Positions 31,732-43,425 of a DNA stretch of 64,000 nucleotides are shown piece after piece (the stretch's first letter is position 1; every line of letters starts with the position of its first letter). The notes under the pieces are model-generated. The model saw only the letters and a program-made list of their open reading frames with translations, made no database searches and was not told where the DNA came from. This DNA is from Allobaculum stercoricanis DSM 13633 (GTDB lineage Bacteria > Bacillota_I > Bacilli_A > Erysipelotrichales > Erysipelotrichaceae). The stretch spans positions 396,745 through 460,744 of the forward strand of contig NZ_KB913034.1 in assembly GCF_000384195.1 (NCBI RefSeq), in the 5' to 3' direction. The position numbers and the translations under genes are program-made.

Positions 31732-31992
31732 AAGGAGAAAGTACAAGGGAAGAGTTAAGTGAGTTTGTCATTGAGTTTTGGAAGAGTGATCTTCCAAGGT
31801 GAGAGAGGGAGACCTTGATCATCAACCATCGATCTTTGAAAAACGAATGATCAGTATAAGACATAACAGAAGGTCTGACGTAAGTTGTAGAAAACATTAC
31901 GAAGGTAATCAGAAAAGATAAACCAAGTCAGAAAAACAGTAAACAGTTCTTATAGTGTAAAAAACAATCTCGAAACAAGCATATTTTGAAAT
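31732..31992 (+). other. 16S-23S internal transcribed spacer, no tRNA
   Basis: About 260 nt with a boxA-like GATCTTTGAAAA at 31831 and processing-stem-like repeats. I see no tRNA-Ile or tRNA-Ala, which many operons carry here. Confidence 0.8.
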
Positions 31993-34868
<2,876 letters not shown>

Positions 34869-34954
34869 TTCGAGAGTATAAGAAAAAAGGTAACTGTAAC
34901 AGTTATGTAAATACTGGTCTTCGTTTTTGAAAGATCGATGGAACAATTCAATAG

Positions 34955-35060
34955 TACAGTGGCGATAGCGGATGGGTCACACCTGATCCCATTTCGAACT
35001 CAGAAGTTAAGCCATCTAGCGCCGACGATAGTGAATGCGAAAATAGGAAGCCGCTGGACA
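34955..35060 (+). rRNA. 5S ribosomal RNA
   Basis: Contains GGCGATAGCGGATGGGTCAC, the loop GAACTCAGAAGTTAAGCC and AGCGCCGA. The ends CAGTGGC and GCCGCTG form the terminal helix. Ends are approximate. Confidence 0.93.
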
Positions 35061-35063
35061 AAG

Positions 35064-35095
35064 AAAAAACTGCCTTAATCAAGGCAGTTTTTTTA
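35064..35095 (+). terminator. rRNA operon terminator
   Basis: AAAAAACTGCCTT pairs with AAGGCAGTTTTTTT around AATC, directly after 5S rRNA. Confidence 0.95.
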
Positions 35096-35234
35096 TTGGA
35101 AAAATGAATGGAATTTAGTTATTTTGTTTGAGATTTTAGTTAACTTTTTCGGTGATCTAGGATCATTCAATACAAATTTGACGTGAACGTAAAAGTTGTT
35201 TACATTGATTTAAGAATAAATTCAGGAGGCATCA

Positions 35235-36539
35235 ATGAAGAAAAATCAAGAATTTGAATTAGAGATTACAGACATTAGTGATCAAGGTTTTGGGATCGGT
35301 CATTATCAGGGCATGACAATTTTTGTTTCTAATTTGTTGCCCAAAGAAAAAGCGCTTGTCCGTGTGATTAAAGTGGAAAAGACATATGCGATTGCGCGAG
35401 TTATGAAATTAATTAAACAGTCTGATGAACGTGTCCAACCTTTATGTGATCAAGCAGGACGTTGTGGAGGATGTGCCTTCATGCATTTGAATTATCCTTC
35501 TCAGCTCGCATACAAGCATAAACAATTAATGGATTTGTTTAATAAGGTGAGCGCAAAGATTGAAGTGCTTCCGATTCTTGCGATGGAAGATCCTTATTAC
35601 TATCGAAATAAAGCTCAATTTCCTATTGGTGTTCAAAATGGACAAGTTGTTGGAGGCTTCTACAAAGCCAGAACGAATCAAATTGTTCCAATACAGGAAT
35701 GCAAAATTCAATCAAAAGAAATCAATGACATTTATCATTGGGTATTAAATCATTTATCACTTCAACAAGCCGAGAATTTAAGACACCTTTTCATTCGTCA
35801 TTCTAAAAAAACGGGAAATTTACAAGTCGTTTTTATCGGTCAAAAAAATATTGACTTGCAGGCAATCACCGTTGATCTTGTTGATCAATTTCCATCAATC
35901 CAAAGTGTTATATTTAATGAAAATAAGCGTGCTGACAATGTGATTTTAGGAGACCAATACCAAGTCCTGTATGGTTCTGATTGTATTATTGAACAGTGTT
36001 TAAACTTGGAAATCCAACTTCATTTTAAAAGCTTCTTCCAAGTCAATCCTGACCAAATGGAGGTTCTCTATTCAAATGCTTTGTCACTAGCTAATTTAGA
36101 AAAAACAGACCATGTCATTGAACTTTATTCTGGAACAGGAACAATCGGTTTGCTTGCCGCAAAACAAGCAGGTCATGTTATTGGGGTAGAAATTGTTGAA
36201 GACGCGGTTAAAAACGCAAAAGATAATCAAAAGCGCAATGGTATTGAAAATGCTGAATTTATCTGTATGGATGCCACGAAATTCGCACATCAAAATCAAA
36301 ATCAAGCAGATGTTGTTTTTGTCGATCCGCCTCGCAAAGGAATGACCAAACAGGGAATTGAAGATATTTGCGCTTTAAATCCAAAGCGAATCGTTTATGT
36401 GTCTTGTAATCCAAGAACGCTCGCAAGGGATCTGAAAGAATTTTATGGACGAGGATATACTTGTCCGACCATTCAACCTGTTGATATGTTCCCGCATACA
36501 ACAGGTGTCGAATCGATTGCTTTGTTGAAACATCAATAA
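35235..36539 (+). CDS. rlmD: 23S rRNA (uracil-5-)-methyltransferase, RlmD/RlmCD type
   Basis: SAM-dependent RNA m5U methyltransferase of 434 aa. An N-terminal TRAM domain (about 5-60) is followed by the iron-sulfur cysteine cluster CDQAGRCGGCAF. The SAM site is ELYSGTGTIGLLAA. FVDPPRKGM and the catalytic cysteine in VYVSCNPRTLARDL complete the family signature. In Gram-positive bacteria one such enzyme can modify both U747 and U1939. AGGAGG precedes ATG. Its place just after the rRNA operon matches its substrate, though a terminator separates them. Confidence 0.93.
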   Translation: MKKNQEFELEITDISDQGFGIGHYQGMTIFVSNLLPKEKALVRVIKVEKTYAIARVMKLIKQSDERVQPLCDQAGRCGGCAFMHLNYPSQLAYKHKQLMDLFNKVSAKIEVLPILAMEDPYYYRNKAQFPIGVQNGQVVGGFYKARTNQIVPIQECKIQSKEINDIYHWVLNHLSLQQAENLRHLFIRHSKKTGNLQVVFIGQKNIDLQAITVDLVDQFPSIQSVIFNENKRADNVILGDQYQVLYGSDCIIEQCLNLEIQLHFKSFFQVNPDQMEVLYSNALSLANLEKTDHVIELYSGTGTIGLLAAKQAGHVIGVEIVEDAVKNAKDNQKRNGIENAEFICMDATKFAHQNQNQADVVFVDPPRKGMTKQGIEDICALNPKRIVYVSCNPRTLARDLKEFYGRGYTCPTIQPVDMFPHTTGVESIALLKHQ

Positions 36540-36575
36540 TTACGTTTGCAAAAAAATATAGAAAAGAGAAAGCTT

Positions 36576-37636
36576 ATGCAAAAACCAAATCCTTTAAAAA
36601 GAGGAGATAAAGTTGCAATTGTGAGTTTATCGAGCGGGATGTTAGGTGAGAAGAGTTGTTCACATAATCTTGAAATCGGGATAAGACGACTCAAAGAATT
36701 TGGGTTAGAACCAGTTTTTATGCCAAATGCTTTAAAAGGACTGGATTATTTAAATCGATATCCGCAAAAGCGTGCAGAAGATTTAAAAGCGGCATTTTTA
36801 GATCCATCGATTCAGGCAATTATTTGCGCAATTGGTGGTAATGATACTTATCGATTACTTCCTTATTTAATGGAAGATGAAACGTTATTCAATGTGTTAA
36901 ACAGAACCCTAAATTATTTACTGGCTTTTCGGATACAACGATTAATCATTTTATGTTTTATAAATTAGGTTTGCAGACGTTTTATGGACCGGCATTTATC
37001 ACTGATTTAGGTGAAATTGCTGATGAAATGCTTCCTTATACAAAGCAAACATTTGAACGATATTTTGTTGATTATACGACATGGAAAATTAAACCAAGCC
37101 CTGTTTGGTATGAGGAAAGAACAGATTTTTCCAAACGTGCAGTAGGGACAAATCGAATAAGTCATTTAGAGTTACACGGATATAAACTTTTACAAGGGCA
37201 GGATACTTTTTCTGGTGAGTTTTTAGGCGGTTGTTTAGAAAGTATGTATAAAATGCTGTCTAAACAGAAAAAAATAGATGAGGTTGAAATTATTGAGCGT
37301 TATTCTATCTTTCCAAGCTGTGAACAGTGGCAAGGTAAAGTTATGTTTTTAGAAACATGTGAAGATCAATCTGCACCGGCTTTAGTTAAGGAAATGTTGA
37401 CAACAATCGAAAGAACGGGAGCATTCAACAAACTTAAAGGCGTTTTGATTGGTAAACCTCAAGATGAAAGATATTATCAAGAATATAAAGAAATATATTT
37501 AGAGGTATTCGGTCATTATGATTTTCCGGTTTTGTATAATGTAAACTTTGGCCATGCTACACCGCGTATTGCTTTACCTTATGGTGCAAAAGTCCTTGTG
37601 AAAGCGAATGAACAAACCATTGAATTTATGATCTGA
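36576..37636 (+). pseudogene. S66 family peptidase (LD-carboxypeptidase/MccF-like), frameshifted
   Basis: The first frame (ATG 36576, with GAGAAAG upstream) carries GDKVAIVSLSSG and AIGGNDTYRLLPYL, the nucleophile-elbow region of S66 peptidases. It runs out of frame near 36900 and stops at 36968. The expected continuation, NPKLFTGFSDTTINHFMFYKLG, lies in the -1 frame, which then runs intact to 37636 with LETCED and NFGHATPRIALPYG. One missing A in TTAAAC would explain it; GTTAAAC (36896-36902) is also close to a -1 slippery heptamer. The elbow shows Thr where I expect Ser, so activity is doubtful in any case. S66 enzymes trim muropeptides or inactivate microcin-type compounds. Confidence 0.88.
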
Positions 37637-37671
37637 TATCGCAATGTTTTTGAAATAGAAAGAGAAATGAT

Positions 37672-38427
37672 ATGAAGAAAAAACAAATCTTAGTTCGTGC
37701 TGATGATCTAGGCTATTCAAAAGGAGTGAACTATGGTATTGCAGATGCATTAGAAGGCGGAATCATTCAATCGGTTGGTGTGATGGCCAATATGCCGGAA
37801 GCGCAAAAAGGGTTAGAATTGATCGCTGGAAAGAATGTGTGTTTAGGTTTGCATACAAATATTTGCTTAGGTAAACCGTTAACGGATCCAAAATTGATTC
37901 CTAGTCTTGTTCAAGAAAATGGCGAGTTTAAAACGTCTAAAACTTATCGAAATTCAAAAGAAGACTTTGTTAATTTGGAAGAAGTGATGTTAGAAATTGA
38001 AGCTCAATATCAACGCTTTGTACAATTAACTGGGCAAAAACCGGATTATTTAGAAGGACATGCGGTAATGAGCGAGAATTTCTTTAAGGGGATGGAGATT
38101 GTCGCAAAACAACATGATTGTGATTATTTCTCTATGAGTTTAACTGGGGCAGTTCAATTTCGAAATTCTGAAGTTGCACTTCTATTAGAATCTTCAAAAC
38201 CAGATTATGATCCCAAACAAGTTTTAAAAGAGATCGCAACAAGAGACTTTGGCCAACAAATACCGATCCTAATTTGTCATCCGGGATATTTAGATGACTA
38301 TCTTATAAAAACTTCCTCACTATTAGAACCAAGAACGCTAGAAGTAGAAATGGCGCGAGATACTAAGCTAAAAGAAGAGCTTGAAAAGAGTGGTGTTGAG
38401 TTTATCACGTATCGTGATATCCAATAA
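37672..38427 (+). CDS. chbG: ChbG/YdjC-family carbohydrate deacetylase
   Basis: Protein of 251 aa of the YdjC/ChbG fold, metal-dependent deacetylases of chitooligosaccharide-type sugars. RADDLGYSKGVNYGI supplies the metal-binding Asp pair, GLHTNICLG and EGHAV provide the histidines, and CHPGYLDD is the usual C-terminal motif. AGAGAAATG lies before the start. With the S66 peptidase upstream it suggests a small operon for turnover of cell-wall or chitin-derived material; this is inference. A terminator follows. Confidence 0.88.
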   Translation: MKKKQILVRADDLGYSKGVNYGIADALEGGIIQSVGVMANMPEAQKGLELIAGKNVCLGLHTNICLGKPLTDPKLIPSLVQENGEFKTSKTYRNSKEDFVNLEEVMLEIEAQYQRFVQLTGQKPDYLEGHAVMSENFFKGMEIVAKQHDCDYFSMSLTGAVQFRNSEVALLLESSKPDYDPKQVLKEIATRDFGQQIPILICHPGYLDDYLIKTSSLLEPRTLEVEMARDTKLKEELEKSGVEFITYRDIQ

Positions 38428-38433
38428 AAAGAT

Positions 38434-38488
38434 AGCTCAAATCATCAACATGAGTCAAAATGGACTAGAAGATGATTTGAGCTTTTTC
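38434..38488. terminator. terminator between chbG and the LacI-type gene
   Basis: AGCTCAAATCATC (38434-38446) pairs with GATGATTTGAGCT (38471-38483), then TTTTT. It is likely for chbG and may also serve the converging gene. Confidence 0.85.
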
Positions 38489-38494
38489 TAATTT

Positions 38495-39538
38495 TTATTT
38501 GTTTGTTTTATCTTTAGGTGGACAACAGCTTTCGCGATTGATGATTTGATAGGGTACAAGGGTACGAGAGGCCATCAATCTTGGGTTTTCAAGGTGGTTT
38601 AAAGCTTGACTGGCCGCTTCCACGCCAAGTTGAATAGCATTAACATCAATTGAACTGATAAAGGGCGAGTTCAATTTCGAGAAAATGGAATTATTAAAGG
38701 AAATAATCGACAAGTCATCCGGAATGGAAATGCCTTGTTCAGCGCAAACTTGGCGAACGATAATTCCAAAAAGATCATCACTAACAACGATTGCGGTAGG
38801 TAGGTCTGGATTTGATGGATCGAGAAGATTTCGGATTTGATCCATTGCTTCTTCTATTTGTTCTATTTCAAACGAGAGTTCGGGAATTGTTGGTAGATTG
38901 TGTTCGCTTAGGTACATGCGATACCCCCGTCTTCTTGCTGCGGAAAAAAGTTGCGAAGATGGAGCACCAACAAATGCGATCTTTTCATGACCTAAATGAG
39001 CTAGATGAGCGGTTGCATCATAGCCGGCTTGGATATTATCGTTATCCACACAAACGGTTTCAGATTTATGAATAATCGGTTGGCCAATTTGCACATAGTC
39101 GATGCCTTGATCATATAAATATTGGATAACCGGATCGTTTTTGCGAGCAAATAAAGCGATGAAGGAACAAGCAAAATCAGCTTTTTCCAAGTTTTTGATC
39201 GCATGAATAATTTCTGGATCATCTTTACCGGTGATGGTGACACTTAAACAATGACGCATATTCGCAAATTGGCTAATTCCACGAATGACCTCTAAAAAGA
39301 ACGGGTTTTCATATGCAGAATGGTCAGATGGAGGTAAGATCACTCCTAAAATAGAAAGTCCTTTTTGATGTTCAACAGCCTCTGCAACGACCGGTGGCTC
39401 ATAACCTAATTCAGCCATTGCTTTGCGAACGCGATCTTGCGTACGCTTGGAGATTGAGGGACTGTTGCGAATAGTTCTGGATACAGTCGAGGGTGAAACT
39501 TGTGCTCGAGCGGCAACATCGCGAATAGTAACGGGCAT
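38495..39538 (-). CDS. LacI-family repressor, MalR-like
   Basis: Regulator of 347 aa. The N-terminal HTH VTIRDVAARAQVSPSTVSRTI and hinge are followed by a periplasmic-binding-protein-like sugar domain. The C-terminal pattern SPFISSIDVNAIQLG...VPYQIINRESC is reminiscent of MalR, the maltose repressor. Start is ATG 39538 with AAGGAG upstream; the open frame extends 52 codons farther without signals. A perfect 14-bp palindrome overlaps the -35 of its promoter, which suggests autorepression. The target sugar and operon are not evident. Neighbours are chbG and an asparaginase. Confidence 0.93.
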   Translation of the reverse strand: MPVTIRDVAARAQVSPSTVSRTIRNSPSISKRTQDRVRKAMAELGYEPPVVAEAVEHQKGLSILGVILPPSDHSAYENPFFLEVIRGISQFANMRHCLSVTITGKDDPEIIHAIKNLEKADFACSFIALFARKNDPVIQYLYDQGIDYVQIGQPIIHKSETVCVDNDNIQAGYDATAHLAHLGHEKIAFVGAPSSQLFSAARRRGYRMYLSEHNLPTIPELSFEIEQIEEAMDQIRNLLDPSNPDLPTAIVVSDDLFGIIVRQVCAEQGISIPDDLSIISFNNSIFSKLNSPFISSIDVNAIQLGVEAASQALNHLENPRLMASRTLVPYQIINRESCCPPKDKTNK

Positions 39539-39599
39539 AATATGTCTCCTTTTTGAGTGGCTAATCTGTTCTAAAGAAATGAATGCTAAACAATGTGCA

Positions 39600-39637
39600 T
39601 CTATATGCAACAGAATAGCGCAACAAAAGCGCTTTTG
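39600..39637 (-). promoter_or_regulatory. promoter and LacI-type operator of the regulator gene
   Basis: On the minus strand TTTTGT (39623-39628), 17-bp spacer, TATAGA (39600-39605). CAAAAGCGCTTTTG (39624-39637), a perfect palindrome with the central CG typical of LacI-family sites, overlaps the -35. A related palindrome lies at 48546. Confidence 0.7.
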
Positions 39638-39713
39638 AATAGTGATTTTAATGAAATAATATAAAACGATTCTTGAGTGAAGATTCTTAACCATTTATAG
39701 CACTCCAACAAGC

Positions 39714-39752
39714 AAAAAGTCTCTATCCTGAATAACAGAACAGAGACTCTTG
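39714..39752 (-). terminator. asparaginase gene terminator
   Basis: On the minus strand AGTCTCTGTTCTG...CAGGATAGAGACT is followed by TTTTT. Confidence 0.85.
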
Positions 39753-39778
39753 AAGATTTCTATAAAATGAGATGCGAA

Positions 39779-40768
39779 TTAATATTCTTTATACAATTGG
39801 CGTAGTTGCTCTTTTGAACAATGATTACTTAATCCTAACAACAATAAAATTCTCGCTTTATGCGCCGATAAACGATGGGCAGGAATTGTTTTTTGAAGTG
39901 GATCAAAGATCGGGGAATCAAAAGCAGCTCCTTCAAGTAAGCGACTTGAACGAACGATTGTACAATCGCCTTGGTAGTTTTGGATGACTTCTTTGATTTG
40001 GCTAGGATAGTTCCCTGCACCTGTTCCGGCTAGAACGACGCCATCATAGTGATCAAGCATATAGCGCAATAAATCAGGATCACAATTGAGATGGACATAG
40101 AATATTTCAACTTTTTTATCAAAAGGATACGTTGAATGTGCAAATTGTGAGTAATGAGTATGTCGACGATACGGACTGTGAATCAAATAGACTTGATCGT
40201 CTTGCATATAACCTACAGGACCAGGAGCAGCAACTTCAAAGGCATCAGTTTTAATAGAATTGATCTTTGTTAAATCACGACCAGAGTAGATTGTATCGCC
40301 AATGACGACAAGAACTCCCAGATCAATCGCATTAGGATTGGCAGCTAATGCGACGGATTGGTAAAGATTCATTGGACCATCAGCACTCGTGGCAGTTGCT
40401 GGGCGCATAGCACCAGTCATAATGACGGGTTTATGAACGTTTAATGTTAAGTTTAAGAAGAAAGCTGTTTCTTCTAAAGTGTCCGTACCATGGGTAATCA
40501 CAATGCCATCAACATTTGGATCTCTTTCAATTTCTTCAACAAAATTCTTTAACTGAATTAAATCGTCATGGGTAATGTCATTGGAATCTTTAGAACAAAA
40601 AGGATGAACTTGAAGTTCGGCAAGATTATTGATTTGTGGGATTGTTTCTAAAATGGACACTACAGACAACGTGCCAGCTTGATATTGAGCGGATTCCCCA
40701 ATCCGACCTGAACCAGCAATCGTTCCTCCAGTCGCAACGATTGCGATTGTTTTTTTAGACTGAATCAT
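39779..40768 (-). CDS. L-asparaginase (type II-like sequence, no signal peptide)
   Basis: Hydrolyses asparagine to aspartate and ammonia. 329 aa. The first catalytic motif IVATGGTIAGS contains the nucleophile Thr, and VITHGTDTLEETAFFL carries the Thr-Asp pair. Additional family text is MTGAMRPATATSADGPMNL and VVLAGTGAGNYP. Start is ATG 40768 with AGAAGAGAG upstream. No secretion signal is seen, so it probably acts in the cytoplasm despite its type II-like motifs. It is a single gene with its own terminator, divergent from tRNA-Leu. Confidence 0.93.
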   Translation of the reverse strand: MIQSKKTIAIVATGGTIAGSGRIGESAQYQAGTLSVVSILETIPQINNLAELQVHPFCSKDSNDITHDDLIQLKNFVEEIERDPNVDGIVITHGTDTLEETAFFLNLTLNVHKPVIMTGAMRPATATSADGPMNLYQSVALAANPNAIDLGVLVVIGDTIYSGRDLTKINSIKTDAFEVAAPGPVGYMQDDQVYLIHSPYRRHTHYSQFAHSTYPFDKKVEIFYVHLNCDPDLLRYMLDHYDGVVLAGTGAGNYPSQIKEVIQNYQGDCTIVRSSRLLEGAAFDSPIFDPLQKTIPAHRLSAHKARILLLLGLSNHCSKEQLRQLYKEY

Positions 40769-40993
40769 GAAATACTCTCTTCTTTCTATTTGAAGTGAGA
40801 TTATCATAACATGAGTACGTTGAAGATCTTATACAAGAATGAAGAAAAGAAGAGATTAAAAAAAGAAAAACGAAAAGAATTATATGTGAATCAATGGATA
40901 AAACTGACAAAATATTTATTTTGAGAAAATCTAGACATTTTAAGGATATAATTTCTTGCCTTTTTTCATAAATGATGGTTTAATAGTGTTCGC

Positions 40994-41077
40994 GCGGGTG
41001 TGGCGAAATTGGCAGACGCACCAGACTTAGGATCTGGCGGTTCCACCGTGGGGGTTCGAGTCCCTTCACCCGCACCA
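40994..41077 (+). tRNA. tRNA-Leu (UAG)
   Basis: GCGGGTG (40994) pairs with CACCCGC (41067-41073), followed by encoded ACCA. Anticodon loop CTTAGGA gives UAG; the variable arm and GGTTCGAGTCC T-loop are present. 84 nt, class II. A TATAAT -10 lies about 35 nt upstream. Confidence 0.96.
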
Positions 41078-41087
41078 TTTTGCAGAT

Positions 41088-41123
41088 CACTCTCAGACTG
41101 TTATCGGTTTGAGAGTTTTTTTA
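41088..41123 (+). terminator. tRNA-Leu terminator (copy 1 of a repeated terminator)
   Basis: ACTCTCA (41089-41095) pairs with TGAGAGT (41110-41116), then seven T. The sequence is nearly the same as the terminator at 44751. Confidence 0.9.
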
Positions 41124-41371
41124 TTTTTCCTAAATCTATAGTTTAAAATCTTCATCATTGATAGCGCCTTTCTTGCCCGTCTTTACTAAGAAGCATCACA
41201 AGCATGGTGGAACATATTTCAAATCCGATTGGCACTTTTTTGGTCCTTTTTAAAATACGAAAAACACATAAGTCATGATTCTATTGCGTCATTTATAAAG
41301 TACAATAAACATGCTATTTCGGTTCTCATTTTTCTTCCTATTTAAACTGGGTAAACGTGCATAGATAAAGA
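41124..41371. other. intergenic stretch, no supported gene
   Basis: About 250 nt without a ribosome-binding site plus frame. A short frame around 41190-41250 reads TKKHHKHGGTYFKSDW before a stop and may be debris of a lost gene. Confidence 0.4.
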
Positions 41372-41402
41372 AAAGAATATCCCCAAAATAAAGGATATTC
41401 TC
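41372..41402 (-). terminator. terminator of the BlaI/BlaR-like operon
   Basis: On the minus strand GAATATCC...GGATATTC is followed by TTTTCTTT. It lies 70 nt after the small secreted-protein gene. Confidence 0.8.
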
Positions 41403-41470
41403 GATCTTTTTGTTATATGGTTTATAAATGATGTCAATTTATTGGATTTTAACCTAGATATGCGTATGAA

Positions 41471-41704
41471 TCATTGCTCAAGAATCCAATTTGTCATCCA
41501 GACTCCTTTTGATGCATTCCAAAGCCGTTTATATTTTTTGCCGTTGATTGTGGTATGAATCCATTTTAAGATATCTTTTTTAGGTTGGATTTCTGTAGGT
41601 TGATCAGAATTAATTAATGCTTTATCGTCGGCAAAAACTGGCTGAACATTAAATGAGGAAATCGCAGCTAAACAAACTAAAACTAAAATTAATGTTTTTT
41701 TCAT
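41471..41704 (-). CDS. small secreted protein, 77 aa
   Basis: Sec signal peptide of about 25 residues (MKKTLILVLVCLAAIS... ending near VFADD) and a mature part of about 50 residues. Its C-terminus, INGKKYKRLWNASKGVWMTNW, has the W/Y-K-x-NGK-x-YKRL-x-N pattern I associate with small secreted peptides of Bacillota, function unknown. It lies 13 nt after the M56 gene and is co-transcribed with it. ATG is preceded by AGAGGCG, a weak ribosome-binding site. It could be the sensed molecule, the product or the protease substrate of the adjacent BlaR1-like protein; this is inference. Confidence 0.75.
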   Translation of the reverse strand: MKKTLILVLVCLAAISSFNVQPVFADDKALINSDQPTEIQPKKDILKWIHTTINGKKYKRLWNASKGVWMTNWILEQ

Positions 41705-41717
41705 AAGTTCGCCTCTT

Positions 41718-42830
41718 TTATTCGGTAATGATGGGATATTTTGACAGCAATTTATTATCGGGATTCATTGTCGTTATTTTTGTACCGTTAATATAAATAC
41801 TGTAGCTTCCATCAGGATGTTTTACGATAAAACCGTTTTCTAAGTCACTTGCAGGAGTGGTTGAATATGTTTCGATCGGGGGTTCTAGATAAGGTTCTAA
41901 AACAATACAATTACTGATCAGCGGCAAAGAGATAATAATCAAGATTAACAAGATATTGGAGCTCTTCTTATAGGTTTGGTTCAATAAATATGTTATTCGA
42001 TAATAAAGAGTGCTCGTTCCATCATTTATATAAAACATCGAAGAAATACCAATTCCATCAAAGGACGTTTCTGTTTTAGATGATATGGCTTTTTGGACTT
42101 TTAATAATGTTTCTGCATAGTCTGCAACTTCTTGTTCAGAAAAGTAATAAGTTACTTTTTTGTCTACGCGCATTTCAAGAACAAGTTGGATTTTGCTGCA
42201 TAACCAGTAAATTGGGGGGAACCACCAGTAAATAATCAAAACAATATTTAAGAAAAGCTTGATGATGTTGTCTTTATGTTTTAAATGTTCAAGTTCATGT
42301 TGGATGATATGAGTGAATTCTTTTTTTTCTAACCTAATTTCTGGAATTAAGATAATTTTTTTGAACCCCAATATCATTGGAAACGAAATGCCGTTTGCAA
42401 TCCATACAGGATAGTTAAAACGGGGATCAATATCGATAAAATCTGAAACTTTATTTTTTATTGCTGTTTTTTCTAATAGATCAAAAATAGTTTTGATTTT
42501 TTTTAATTGAATGATGAACTTACATATTTGGATTGCGCTCCCAAACAGCCAGATGATAAGCAATAATGATATCACTGAGAAATGGCTAAAAATTTCATAA
42601 TTAAGAAAAGCTTGGAGCGAGTTCATAATCCAAGGGAATGGGATCGTAAGAGTAAACGGCCATTCAACAGGAAGAAGTAAGCGGAGAATGATCATAAAAG
42701 AAAGTATGATCAATAAGTCTGAACGTAAAATATATACTAGTTTTTTATTGAACAGAATCAAATAGAATAGGATGATCATCAAGAAGGTGATGACCAACGT
42801 AATAAAAACAGATGAGACAGATAAAATCAT
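41718..42830 (-). CDS. M56 (BlaR1-like) membrane metallopeptidase without penicillin-sensor domain
   Basis: Membrane protein of 370 aa. About three N-terminal helices precede a cytoplasmic gluzincin domain with HELEH at residues 178-182 and a downstream EMRVDKK supplying further ligand or acid residues. Another helix (YWWFPPIYWL) and a final one near 300-320 follow. After that only about 55 residues lie outside, including HPDGSYSIYINGTKI; the penicillin-binding sensor of true BlaR1 is absent. In BlaR1 systems the protease inactivates the BlaI repressor when triggered. It forms an operon with BlaI (15-nt gap) and the small secreted protein. The trigger is unknown. Confidence 0.88.
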   Translation of the reverse strand: MILSVSSVFITLVITFLMIILFYLILFNKKLVYILRSDLLIILSFMIILRLLLPVEWPFTLTIPFPWIMNSLQAFLNYEIFSHFSVISLLLIIWLFGSAIQICKFIIQLKKIKTIFDLLEKTAIKNKVSDFIDIDPRFNYPVWIANGISFPMILGFKKIILIPEIRLEKKEFTHIIQHELEHLKHKDNIIKLFLNIVLIIYWWFPPIYWLCSKIQLVLEMRVDKKVTYYFSEQEVADYAETLLKVQKAISSKTETSFDGIGISSMFYINDGTSTLYYRITYLLNQTYKKSSNILLILIIISLPLISNCIVLEPYLEPPIETYSTTPASDLENGFIVKHPDGSYSIYINGTKITTMNPDNKLLSKYPIITE

Positions 42831-42844
42831 AAAATTGGCCTATT

Positions 42845-43204
42845 CTACGAATTTTTTTTCTTTTGGATTAACTGTTCTAATTTTTCTAATTCTTGTTCAT
42901 CATGTGTTGCTTCAATTAAATTAGAAGCTATTTCAAAAGGACTTTTAGCTCCGAATAAGAATTGTACATAATCCGCTTGCAAAATTGCGGGTGCATAAAA
43001 ACGAGCCAATACAGTTCCTGAGTAGTTAATTTCTGCAACTTGAATATATTTCATTTTTAATAATCTTTGAAGAACCTGTTGGACAGTATTGATGTTTAAT
43101 GATCGTTCTGTTTCAACAATCATGTGAGCTGTCATAGGTTTATCACTCTGCCACAGGATAGACATCACTTCATTTTCTTTTTTTGTTAGCAGTTTGAGAG
43201 ACAT
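42845..43204 (-). CDS. BlaI/MecI/CopY-family repressor
   Basis: Winged-helix repressor of 119 aa. LTKKENEVMSILWQSDKPMTAHMI and the recognition part SLNINTVQQVLQRLLKMKYI are typical of BlaI/MecI/CopY. The C-terminal part ends in a helical, Glu/Lys-rich dimerisation region where BlaI proteins are cleaved. GAGGAGGAATT precedes ATG. It is the first gene of the minus-strand operon and lies head to head with the thioredoxin-like lipoprotein, so one intergenic operator (palindrome at 43281) could control both directions. Confidence 0.9.
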   Translation of the reverse strand: MSLKLLTKKENEVMSILWQSDKPMTAHMIVETERSLNINTVQQVLQRLLKMKYIQVAEINYSGTVLARFYAPAILQADYVQFLFGAKSPFEIASNLIEATHDEQELEKLEQLIQKKKNS

Positions 43205-43280
43205 AAATAATTCCTCCTCTTTAAATGAATTATAGATTTAAAATCTTAAATAAACAAATAGTGTTTTTTAAAAAGTATAT

Positions 43281-43294
43281 TGTTAAAATTAACA
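43281..43294. promoter_or_regulatory. TGTTAA-AA-TTAACA palindrome, candidate BlaI operator
   Basis: Perfect 14-bp dyad midway between divergent genes, just upstream of a TATAAT at 43309-43314 for the rightward genes. BlaI/MecI operators are AT-rich dyads of similar kind, but the core here is not the classical TACA/TGTA. Confidence 0.5.
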
Positions 43295-43425
43295 TAGAGA
43301 GTTATTATTATAATGAACAAAGGGAAACAAGACAGCTTAAGTCGATGAATAGAAAAAATTATAATTTTTGACAATCGAAATTAATGGAAGACAAATGGTT
43401 ATTGTGAAGAAAAGAAGTGAGAGAA

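Noticed and set aside
31732..31992. tRNA genes in the 16S-23S spacer
   Set aside because: No cloverleaf ends, CCA or T-loop sequence found in the spacer.
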